Of a stretch of 6,488 bases of DNA, positions 1 through 4,459 are shown piece after piece. The translations under genes were made by a program, and so were the position numbers. The notes below the pieces were generated by a model. That model was not told the DNA's origin. It was given only the letters and a program-made list of their open reading frames with translations, and searched no databases. Every line of letters starts with the position of its first letter. Positions within the stretch are counted from its first letter, which is position 1. Where the stretch lies: NCBI GenBank assembly GCA_944351315.1, contig CALVPL010000095.1, forward strand, positions 1 to 6,488. Direction: 5' to 3'. This DNA is from an uncultured Bacilli bacterium. GTDB taxonomy: Bacteria; Bacillota_I; Bacilli_A; RF39; UBA660.

Positions 1-1226
1 GTGATGCGATCTTAGAAATGAGATTACGTCGTTTGACTGGCTTAGAAAAAGATAAAATTGAAGCAGAATTAGCTGAATTGTTGAAGAAAATTGAAGAATA
101 TAAAGCAATTTTAGCTAGTGATGAAAAGGTTTTAGCTATTATTCGTGCTGAATTACTTGAAATTAAGGATAAATATGCAGATGAACGTCGTACAAATATC
201 GATATGACAGCAATTGAGTATATTGAGGATGAATCCTTAATTCCAGAAGAAAATATTATGGTCGCTTTAACAAATAAAGGTTATATTAAAAGAACAACTA
301 CAGATACTTTTAAAGCTCAAAATAGAGGTGGAGTAGGTGTTAAAGGAATGGCTACAAATGAAGAAGATTTTGTTGAACATTTGTTGAACTTATCGACACA
401 TGATTATGTATTATTCTTTACAAATAGAGGTAAGGTTTATCGTTTGAAAGGATATGAAATTCCTGAATTCAGTCGTCAATCCAAAGGAATTCCAGTTATT
501 AACTTATTGCAAATCGATAAGGATGAATCTATTAATTCTATCATTCGTATTGATAAAGATAATAATTATAAATACTTATTATTTGCTACAAAGAAGGGTA
601 TTGTTAAGAAAACTTCAATTGAAGAATTTGATAATATTCGAACAAATGGTAAGATTTGTATTACTTTAAGGGAATCTGATGAATTGATTAGTGTTCGTAA
701 AACTACTGGTAATGATATGATCTTATTAGGTTCTAGTGCTGGTAGAATGGTAAAATTTAATGAAAATGAACTTAGAGTAATGGGAAGAACGGCAAGTGGT
801 GTACGCGGTATTAATTTGGATGGAAATGATTGTATTGGTGCTGAAATTGCAACGGATGATGATAAGATTTTAATTGTAACAGAGAAGGGTTACGGCAAGC
901 AAACAAATGTTCGCGAATATCGTCAGACAAGTCGTGGTAGTAAAGGGGTTAAGGCCTTAAATATTACTGATAAAAATGGTTCAATTGCTTCCTTCAAATT
1001 AGTTGGAGAAAATAACGATGTAGTTATTATTACTAATACCGGTATGTTAATTCGTTTACCGTTAGATCAAGTATCTACACTAGGCCGTGTAACTCAAGGA
1101 GTTCGATTAATACATTTAAAAGATAATCAATCTGTCGCGACTATTAGTATTGTTGAACACGAAGAAAAGACTGATGAAAATACCGAAGAAATTGATAGTT
1201 CAAATACTGAAGAGAAATCTGAATAA
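1..1226 (+). CDS. gyrA: DNA gyrase subunit A, C-terminal part (5' end outside window)
   Basis: GyrA, with GyrB, forms the ATP-dependent type II topoisomerase that introduces negative supercoils. The reading frame is open from base 3, so the gene enters from the left. The ATG at 18 is internal (MRLRRLTGLE follows DAILE, matching the conserved ILDMRLQRLTGLE segment of GyrA). Counting from that Met, residues 1-58 are the end of the coiled-coil and breakage-reunion region. Residues from about 75 to 375 form the six-bladed DNA-wrapping beta-propeller, with repeated TNKGY/TEKGYGK/TNTGML blade signatures. The GyrA-box at 101-107 is QNRGGVG, which keeps the GG core but replaces two basic residues of the QRRGGRG consensus. 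The tail (about 380-402) is strongly acidic. The box, the KGYEIPEFSRQSKGIP segment and the location favour GyrA over ParC. The stop TAA sits in the loop of the following terminator. Confidence 0.96.
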   Translation, partial: DAILEMRLRRLTGLEKDKIEAELAELLKKIEEYKAILASDEKVLAIIRAELLEIKDKYADERRTNIDMTAIEYIEDESLIPEENIMVALTNKGYIKRTTTDTFKAQNRGGVGVKGMATNEEDFVEHLLNLSTHDYVLFFTNRGKVYRLKGYEIPEFSRQSKGIPVINLLQIDKDESINSIIRIDKDNNYKYLLFATKKGIVKKTSIEEFDNIRTNGKICITLRESDELISVRKTTGNDMILLGSSAGRMVKFNENELRVMGRTASGVRGINLDGNDCIGAEIATDDDKILIVTEKGYGKQTNVREYRQTSRGSKGVKALNITDKNGSIASFKLVGENNDVVIITNTGMLIRLPLDQVSTLGRVTQGVRLIHLKDNQSVATISIVEHEEKTDENTEEIDSSNTEEKSE

Positions 1227-1242
1227 AAGATTTCTTTTTTTT
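1213..1242 (+). terminator. Rho-independent terminator of gyrA
   Basis: A perfect 8-bp stem (AGAAATCT at 1213-1220 with AGATTTCT at 1228-1235) encloses a 7-nt loop that contains the gyrA stop codon, followed by a run of eight T (1235-1242). It overlaps the end of gyrA. It ends two bases before the first parS site, so it should shield the downstream parS array from gyrA transcription. Confidence 0.8.
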
Positions 1243-1243
1243 A

Positions 1244-1259
1244 TGTTCCACGTGAAACA
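1244..1259 (+). promoter_or_regulatory. parS site 1 (ParB/Spo0J binding)
   Basis: The sequence TGTTCCACGTGAAACA is an exact match to the 16-bp Bacillus-type parS consensus. It begins two bases after the T-run of the gyrA terminator. It is the only one of the eight sites without a DnaA-box-like motif just upstream, where the terminator sits instead. The Noc palindrome follows 6 bp downstream. Confidence 0.93.
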
Positions 1260-1265
1260 TACGAG

Positions 1266-1289
1266 AAATTATTTCCCGGGAAATAATTT
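1266..1289. promoter_or_regulatory. Noc-binding site (NBS) in a 24-bp perfect palindrome
   Basis: Bases 1270-1285 read TATTTCCCGGGAAATA, identical to the Noc-binding sequence described for Bacillus subtilis. The symmetry continues outward so that 1266-1289 is a perfect 24-bp palindrome centred at 1277/1278. Noc is a ParB paralogue and CTPase that binds such sites, associates with the membrane and prevents division over the chromosome. The site lies 6 bp from parS site 1 and abuts a DnaA-box-like motif. No T-run follows and no gene ends here, so a terminator is unlikely. Confidence 0.85.
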
Positions 1290-1298
1290 TGTGCATAA
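1290..1298 (-). promoter_or_regulatory. DnaA-box-like motif beside the Noc site
   Basis: TGTGCATAA matches the reverse-strand DnaA box TGTGGATAA at eight of nine positions and fits the relaxed form TTATNCACA. It begins directly after the 24-bp palindrome, 4 bp from the Noc core. No parS site follows closely, unlike the other copies. Binding by DnaA is an inference. Confidence 0.45.
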
Positions 1299-1385
1299 CT
1301 CATATTTATATTTTAATTAATTTCTGATCTTAATTATATTTTATAAAATAAATCTTATTTATCTAATTTCAAATTAAAAGAGTGG

Positions 1386-1394
1386 TGTGTATAA
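1386..1394 (-). promoter_or_regulatory. DnaA-box-like motif paired with parS site 2
   Basis: TGTGTATAA matches the DnaA box (read on the - strand) at eight of nine positions and lies 4 bp before parS site 2. It is one of the better members of the family of NGTNNATAA motifs that precede seven of the eight parS sites. Confidence 0.45.
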
Positions 1395-1398
1395 CTAA

Positions 1399-1414
1399 TG
1401 TTTCACGTGGAACA
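1399..1414 (-). promoter_or_regulatory. parS site 2
   Basis: TGTTTCACGTGGAACA is the exact reverse complement of the Bacillus-type parS TGTTCCACGTGAAACA. The DnaA-box-like motif TGTGTATAA (1386-1394) lies 4 bp upstream. Confidence 0.93.
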
Positions 1415-1526
1415 TTGAAAGAACTTTTTACATTGTAAATAGTTCATAAATATTAAAATAACATTTAAATTTTTATTTGTATATTAAATAGAAATAATTT
1501 TCTCAATTAATAAAGTTGATAAGTTA

Positions 1527-1542
1527 TGTTTCACGTGAAACA
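1527..1542. promoter_or_regulatory. parS site 3 (fully symmetric)
   Basis: TGTTTCACGTGAAACA is the perfectly palindromic form of parS. A degenerate box, AGTTGATAA (1514-1522, seven of nine to TGTGGATAA), lies 4 bp upstream. Confidence 0.93.
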
Positions 1543-1627
1543 TTCATTAAAAAGAAATTAAATTTATTCATGATAATTTGATTATTAAAAAAAGCAAAAA
1601 TTGCTTGTACTGAGTGAATAACTATAA

Positions 1628-1643
1628 CGTTCCACGTGAAACG
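1628..1643 (+). promoter_or_regulatory. parS site 4 (variant outer bases)
   Basis: CGTTCCACGTGAAACG keeps the parS core GTTCCACGTGAAAC, but both outermost bases are changed symmetrically (T to C on the left, A to G on the right), so the outer pair still mirrors. The motif AGTGAATAA (1613-1621, seven of nine to the DnaA box) lies 6 bp upstream. Confidence 0.88.
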
Positions 1644-1772
1644 TATGTGAAATTGGAGTTTTTATGCTTAAATATTGCAAAAACAATGCTAAATTCAATT
1701 AAAATTTCAAAATTAAATTCATTTTTTATATGAATATAAATATTTATTGTTAAATTTTGTTTATAACTGTGA

Positions 1773-1788
1773 TGTTCCACGTGAAACA
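1773..1788 (+). promoter_or_regulatory. parS site 5
   Basis: TGTTCCACGTGAAACA is an exact Bacillus-type parS. A degenerate DnaA-box-like motif, TGTTTATAA (1758-1766, seven of nine), lies 6 bp upstream. Confidence 0.93.
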
Positions 1789-1863
1789 TAGATTCATTTT
1801 AGAATATTTAATTTATTTGAATTTATAGTATTTTATACTTAAAAAGTAATTTTATAAATGTTA

Positions 1864-1872
1864 AGTGGATAA
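1864..1872 (-). promoter_or_regulatory. DnaA-box-like motif paired with parS site 6
   Basis: AGTGGATAA matches the reverse-strand DnaA box at eight of nine positions; only the outermost base differs. It ends 4 bp before parS site 6. Confidence 0.5.
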
Positions 1873-1876
1873 CCAA

Positions 1877-1892
1877 TGTTTCACGTGGAACT
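1877..1892 (-). promoter_or_regulatory. parS site 6 (one end mismatch)
   Basis: TGTTTCACGTGGAACT matches the reverse complement of consensus parS except for the last base (T for A). It lies 4 bp after AGTGGATAA. Confidence 0.88.
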
Positions 1893-2073
1893 AAAAATAA
1901 TTAATTTACTTAAATATTAAAAAAATGCCATTTAATTTTGTCTAGTTTATAATATAAATACATTATTCATAATATTTTGAATAAATAATGCTAAATTTCA
2001 TGCTTTTACAAGAAATAAGTGAATAAAACAATCAAAAAAAAACGATTTTAAAAATAAAAGTTTATAACTATAA

Positions 2074-2089
2074 TGTTCCACGTGAAACA
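2074..2089 (+). promoter_or_regulatory. parS site 7
   Basis: TGTTCCACGTGAAACA is an exact Bacillus-type parS. The weakest upstream motif of the set, AGTTTATAA (2059-2067, six of nine to the DnaA box), lies 6 bp before it. The ATAAC and CTATAA flank is shared with site 4. The gap from site 6 (197 bp between starts) is the longest in the array. Confidence 0.93.
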
Positions 2090-2109
2090 TCAATGATTTT
2101 AAGCTTTAT

Positions 2110-2118
2110 AGTGGATAA
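2110..2118 (-). promoter_or_regulatory. Solitary DnaA-box-like motif between parS sites 7 and 8
   Basis: AGTGGATAA matches the reverse-strand DnaA box at eight of nine positions. Unlike the others it has no parS close downstream; site 8 begins 66 bp later. It has the same orientation as the paired motifs. Confidence 0.45.
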
Positions 2119-2170
2119 ATTCATTAAATTTTAAAAAAACAGAACTTATTTTTCAAAAAATGATTGTTTA

Positions 2171-2179
2171 GGTGGATAA
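2171..2179 (-). promoter_or_regulatory. DnaA-box-like motif paired with parS site 8
   Basis: GGTGGATAA matches the reverse-strand DnaA box at eight of nine positions and ends 5 bp before parS site 8. Confidence 0.5.
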
Positions 2180-2184
2180 CCCAA

Positions 2185-2200
2185 TGTTTCACGTGAAACG
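2185..2200. promoter_or_regulatory. parS site 8 (symmetric core, one end mismatch)
   Basis: TGTTTCACGTGAAACG is the symmetric form of parS with the last base G instead of A. It lies about 15 bp upstream of the likely -35 region of the SRP RNA promoter, so bound or spreading ParB could touch transcription of that RNA. Confidence 0.9.
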
Positions 2201-2214
2201 TTGATAGATTTTTC

Positions 2215-2241
2215 TTGCATTTTGACTTATTTTTTGATAAT
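2215..2241 (+). promoter_or_regulatory. Probable promoter of the SRP RNA (and tadA)
   Basis: A -10 element GATAAT (2236-2241) ends 8 bases before the first base of the SRP RNA hairpin (G2250). A possible -35, TTGCAT (2215-2220), is 15 bp upstream, shorter than the ideal 17. TTGACT at 2222 is a better -35 word but is too close to this -10. The -10 placement is the stronger part of the call. Confidence 0.45.
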
Positions 2242-2249
2242 CTTAATTT

Positions 2250-2320
2250 GTGCAACAAATATATTGTAATCTGGTCAGGATCGGAAGATAGCAGCCACGT
2301 CAATCCCTATTTGTGTGCAC
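2250..2320 (+). ncRNA. ffs: Signal recognition particle RNA, short 4.5S-like form
   Basis: This RNA pairs with Ffh to form the SRP that targets nascent membrane proteins. The universally conserved domain IV is present: GGTCAGG at 2273-2279, the GGAA tetraloop at 2283-2286 closed by ATC/GAT, and AGCAGCC at 2290-2296. The ends pair: GTGCA (2250-2254) with TGCAC (2316-2320), ACAAATA (2255-2261) with TATTTGT (2308-2314, one bulged G at 2315), and ATTG (2263-2266) with CAAT (2301-2304). The mature form is therefore a hairpin of about 71 nt plus a T6 tract (2321-2326). Bacillus SRP RNA is much longer and has an Alu domain; no room or pairing for one is seen here. The position before tadA and dnaX matches the scr locus of Bacillus. 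Exact ends are estimated from pairing. Confidence 0.93.
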
Positions 2321-2326
2321 TTTTTT
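2308..2326 (+). terminator. Possible intrinsic terminator at the SRP RNA 3' end
   Basis: The closing helix of the SRP RNA is followed directly by six T (2321-2326), so the RNA's own hairpin can act as terminator. Only 15 bases separate the T-run from the tadA start, which leaves no room for a separate tadA promoter. tadA is therefore probably expressed by readthrough or from the unprocessed transcript. Confidence 0.5.
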
Positions 2327-2329
2327 ATT

Positions 2330-2334
2330 GGAGG
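2330..2334 (+). promoter_or_regulatory. Ribosome binding site fixing the GTG start of tadA
   Basis: GGAGG lies 7 nt before the GTG at 2342. It is the only strong Shine-Dalgarno sequence in the area and supports a non-ATG start that aligns with the N-terminus expected for TadA. Confidence 0.75.
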
Positions 2335-2341
2335 AATCTAA

Positions 2342-2755
2342 GTGAATAAATATATAGATATTTGTCTTGATGAAGCTCGAATTAGTTATCAACAATCAGA
2401 CGTTCCAATCGGGGCTATTCTTGTTAAAAATGGCGAAATTATTGCAAAATCACATAATACTCGAGAACTTGATAACTCTATCCTTGGTCATGCCGAAATT
2501 AATGTTATTTTAGAGGCTTCGAAAGTGCTCAATAGGTGGAATTTAAGCGATTGTGAGCTTTATGTTACCTTAAAACCGTGTTCTATGTGTATGGAAGTGA
2601 TTAAACAATCAAGAATAAGAAAAATTTACTATTTATTGGATAAACCAGATTATAAAAAAGAGTTTACTAAGAGTGAATTTATTAAAATTAGCGAAAGCGA
2701 AAGCGAACAAATGTATCAAAAAATGTTGGCGGATTTTTTTAAAGATAAAAGATAA
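2342..2755 (+). CDS. tadA: tRNA-specific adenosine deaminase (A34 to inosine)
   Basis: TadA hydrolytically deaminates the wobble adenosine of tRNA-Arg(ACG) to inosine, so that one tRNA reads CGU, CGC and CGA. The protein (137 aa) has the zinc-dependent cytidine/deoxycytidylate deaminase fold. HAE at 50-52 supplies a zinc ligand and the catalytic glutamate, and PCSMC at 79-83 supplies the two cysteines. VPIGAILV (21-28) is the typical N-terminal strand. Two features differ from the usual pattern. The residue before the PC motif is Lys (TLKPC) rather than the common Glu (TLEPC). The region after it (YLLDKPDYKKEF) lacks the usual G-A-x-D-P-K-x-G-A. It is also shorter than the roughly 150-165 aa of typical homologues. 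The start is GTG at 2342, preceded by GGAGG at 2330-2334 with 7-nt spacing. The position between SRP RNA and dnaX matches Bacillus yaaJ and supports TadA over another deaminase. Confidence 0.9.
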   Translation: MNKYIDICLDEARISYQQSDVPIGAILVKNGEIIAKSHNTRELDNSILGHAEINVILEASKVLNRWNLSDCELYVTLKPCSMCMEVIKQSRIRKIYYLLDKPDYKKEFTKSEFIKISESESEQMYQKMLADFFKDKR

Positions 2756-2762
2756 AATTTTG

Positions 2763-2771
2763 TGTTATAAT
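2763..2771 (+). promoter_or_regulatory. Extended -10 promoter of dnaX
   Basis: TGTTATAAT is a perfect extended -10 element (TG at 2763-2764, TATAAT at 2766-2771) in the short gap between tadA and dnaX. No good -35 is present at 17 bp, which is common for extended -10 promoters. Transcription would start near 2778, about 30 nt before the preferred dnaX start, and could drive dnaX-ybaB-recR. Confidence 0.6.
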
Positions 2772-2795
2772 AATAGAGAATTGAATTTTAGAAAT

Positions 2796-2802
2796 GGTGG
2801 GG
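2796..2802 (+). promoter_or_regulatory. Likely ribosome binding site for a TTG start of dnaX
   Basis: GGTGGGG, imperfect but G-rich, lies 6 nt before the TTG at 2809. The upstream ATG at 2794 has only AGAGAA more than 12 nt away. Together with the protein N-terminus, this favours the TTG. Confidence 0.45.
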
Positions 2803-2808
2803 TTTTCA

Positions 2809-4443
2809 TTGGAATATAAAGTTTTGTACCGTAAATACCGACCTAATTGTTTTAAAAATATTGTCGGTCAGGATTATACAGTTAAAATGCTTCAAAATGC
2901 AATTATTCACAATAAAATAGCACATTCTTACTTATTTACTGGTCCAAGAGGAACTGGAAAGACGAGTACGGCTAAGGTTTTTGCTAAAACAATTAATTGT
3001 CAAAATATTCAAAATGGTGAAGCTTGTGGTAAATGTAGTAGTTGTCTTGCTTTTGAACAAAGTCCAGATATTATTGAAATTGATGCTGCATCTAATAATG
3101 GAGTAGATGACATTCGAGAACTTATAAATAATGTTAAAATAGCTCCGACTGAAGGAAAATATAAGATCTATATCATCGATGAAGTTCATATGATGACATC
3201 TAGTGCTTTTAATGCTTTATTATTAACTTTAGAGGAACCTCCTGCTCATGCTATTTTTATCATGGCAACTACCAATGTTGAAAGTGTTCCAATAACTATT
3301 TTATCTCGTTGTCAACGCTTTAATTTCAAGAAATTTTCTATTGAAGATTTAACAAAACAAATTCGTTATGTTTGTGATCAAGAATCTATTTCTATCACAG
3401 ATGATGCGGTTTTAGAGATAGCTTATCTATCTGAAGGTGGAATGCGGGATGCTTTAAGTTTGTTAGATCAATTAGCTTCTAATGGTGAAGAAATTACTGT
3501 AGATAAAATTTTAACAAATTATGGTTCAATTTCTATGAAATTTATCCGTGATTTAATACATAATGTTGAAAACAAAGAAGCTTCTTTAGTGCATCAAGCA
3601 TTGCTCGAGTTACAAAATACTTCTTCAGATTATAAAATTTTTATAAAAAAAATGATTCAAGAACTTTCTGAAATTGCTGTTTCTATTGTTTCAGGAACTT
3701 ATGAAGGAAAATTTAGTTATGAACAAGTTAAAGATTTAATTTTTAGTTTTAACGAATGTTTAAATAAAATAAATATCCATGTAAATCCTTTTGTTTTAAT
3801 CGAAGTTTTGTTATTTGATTCATTTTCTGAAAAAAATGAGAAAAATGTGGATAACTATTTAGAAAATGTGGATAAAATTTTACATAAAGAAGAAAAAATC
3901 GAAAAAAACTCAAATCCTGTTCAAGAAATTTCTACAGAACCTGAAATGAGTGTGAATGAGACGAATGAAAATGAAAATGACTATTTAAATAAACTTATTC
4001 AACTTAGAGTGAATAACTGTTTTACAGAAGCAAAAAAAGAAGCATTACTTAAAGCCCAAAGTATTTGGAATACATTAGTTCAAGATGATGCAATTAAACC
4101 GGCTATAAAAGCTCTTATTATAGACTCTACAGTAGTAGCTGCTTCAGATAATTACTGTATTTTGACAGCTAAACTTGATAGTACTGTTCATCTTTTAAAT
4201 AAAAGTTTAGAATCTTTAACTGAAGAATTGCAATCTTATTTTGCAAATACCATTCATTTTGTTGCTTTAAGTGAAAAAGATTGGAAATTTGAAAAACAAG
4301 AATATGTAAAAAATATAAAAAATGGTCAAAAATATTCTTTAATTTCTGAGGGAACTTTAGATGATTTAAAACCAAAAGTTTATTCTGAGATTGAAGATAT
4401 TGCCACAAATGTGTTTAATCGTGATAAAATAGAGTTAGTTTAG
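2809..4443 (+). CDS. dnaX: DNA polymerase III subunit gamma/tau (clamp loader ATPase)
   Basis: DnaX is the AAA+ motor of the clamp loader that places the beta sliding clamp on primed DNA; the tau form also couples to the polymerase. I prefer the TTG at 2809 (544 aa): it gives MEYKVLYRKYRP, which aligns with the conserved N-terminus, and GGTGGGG lies 6 nt before it. An in-frame ATG at 2794 would add five residues with a poor ribosome site. Counting from 2809, the Walker A motif is GPRGTGKTS at 45-53. The zinc cysteines are C64, C73, C76 and C79. Walker B is IIDEVH at 122-127. The SRC arginine-finger motif is at 166-168, and GGMRDALSLLDQ is the sensor-2 region. Domain III ends near residue 340. 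A charged, low-complexity linker (about 341-395) leads to the tau-specific C-terminal domain. The linker contains two perfect DnaA boxes and slippery A-rich heptamers. The gene has its own promoter and is followed closely by ybaB. Confidence 0.95.
   Translation: MEYKVLYRKYRPNCFKNIVGQDYTVKMLQNAIIHNKIAHSYLFTGPRGTGKTSTAKVFAKTINCQNIQNGEACGKCSSCLAFEQSPDIIEIDAASNNGVDDIRELINNVKIAPTEGKYKIYIIDEVHMMTSSAFNALLLTLEEPPAHAIFIMATTNVESVPITILSRCQRFNFKKFSIEDLTKQIRYVCDQESISITDDAVLEIAYLSEGGMRDALSLLDQLASNGEEITVDKILTNYGSISMKFIRDLIHNVENKEASLVHQALLELQNTSSDYKIFIKKMIQELSEIAVSIVSGTYEGKFSYEQVKDLIFSFNECLNKINIHVNPFVLIEVLLFDSFSEKNEKNVDNYLENVDKILHKEEKIEKNSNPVQEISTEPEMSVNETNENENDYLNKLIQLRVNNCFTEAKKEALLKAQSIWNTLVQDDAIKPAIKALIIDSTVVAASDNYCILTAKLDSTVHLLNKSLESLTEELQSYFANTIHFVALSEKDWKFEKQEYVKNIKNGQKYSLISEGTLDDLKPKVYSEIEDIATNVFNRDKIELV
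3846..3854 (-). promoter_or_regulatory. Perfect DnaA box inside dnaX (first of a pair)
   Basis: TGTGGATAA is the exact reverse complement of the consensus DnaA box TTATCCACA. It encodes part of N-V-D-N in the DnaX linker. The second copy begins exactly 21 bp downstream. Confidence 0.55.
3867..3875 (-). promoter_or_regulatory. Perfect DnaA box inside dnaX (second of a pair)
   Basis: A second exact TGTGGATAA lies 21 bp after the first, two helical turns away and on the same face of the helix, within N-V-D-K. These two are the only perfect DnaA boxes I found in the window. Confidence 0.55.
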
Positions 4444-4459
4444 AAAAGAGGAAAAGATT

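Larger units (their letters stand above)
1243..2249. other. Gene-free parS/Noc/DnaA-box-like array, putative centromere region
   Basis: This roughly 1-kb stretch has no ORF with a plausible start and ribosome binding site, and it is extremely AT-rich apart from the binding sites. It contains eight parS sites (1244-2200), one Noc-binding palindrome (1266-1289) and a set of TGTGGATAA-like motifs. Seven of these motifs lie 4-6 bp upstream of a parS site and in the same orientation. In Bacillota, ParB (Spo0J) loads on parS near the origin and recruits SMC; Noc coordinates division with the nucleoid. Dense clusters at about 100-bp spacing are more typical of plasmid centromeres, but the flanking gyrA, SRP RNA and dnaX place this one on the chromosome near the origin. 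The functional reading is inference from the motifs. Confidence 0.85.

Noticed and set aside
454..669. 71-aa reading frame within gyrA
   Set aside because: It is an out-of-frame shadow of the well-conserved gyrA with no ribosome site or recognisable domain.
1592..1606. Inverted repeat AAGCAA-AAA-TTGCTT as a terminator
   Set aside because: The stem is short and AT-rich, the loop has only three bases, no T-run follows, and no gene ends nearby.
1244..2200. Regularly repeated short motifs as a CRISPR array
   Set aside because: The repeats are only 16 bp palindromes, occur in mixed orientation and are separated by 85-181 bp of variable length. They match parS, and no cas genes are nearby.
1244..2200. 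Integrated plasmid or phage centromere
   Set aside because: No integrase, replication initiator, partition genes or direct repeats are present, and both flanks are conserved chromosomal housekeeping genes.
1243..2249. The region as the replication origin itself
   Set aside because: There are many DnaA-box-like motifs, but none is perfect, and dnaA/dnaN do not flank the region within the window. In this gene order the origin is expected several kb upstream near dnaA. It remains possible but unproven.
2794..2808. ATG at 2794 as the dnaX start
   Set aside because: It has no ribosome site at proper spacing and adds MVGFS before the conserved N-terminus. The TTG at 2809 fits the family better, though the ATG cannot be excluded.
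2932..3189. Reverse-strand reading frame within dnaX (85 aa)
   Set aside because: It is antisense to the Walker A and zinc region of dnaX, has low-complexity Ser/Phe/Thr composition and no start signals.
3645..3652. A8 run in dnaX as a programmed slippage site
   Set aside because: It lies within domain III near residue 280, so slippage would truncate an essential domain. It is more likely a by-product of AT-rich Lys codons.
4169..4408. Reverse-strand reading frame within the end of dnaX (79 aa)
   Set aside because: It is antisense to the tau C-terminal domain, with no ribosome site or known motif.
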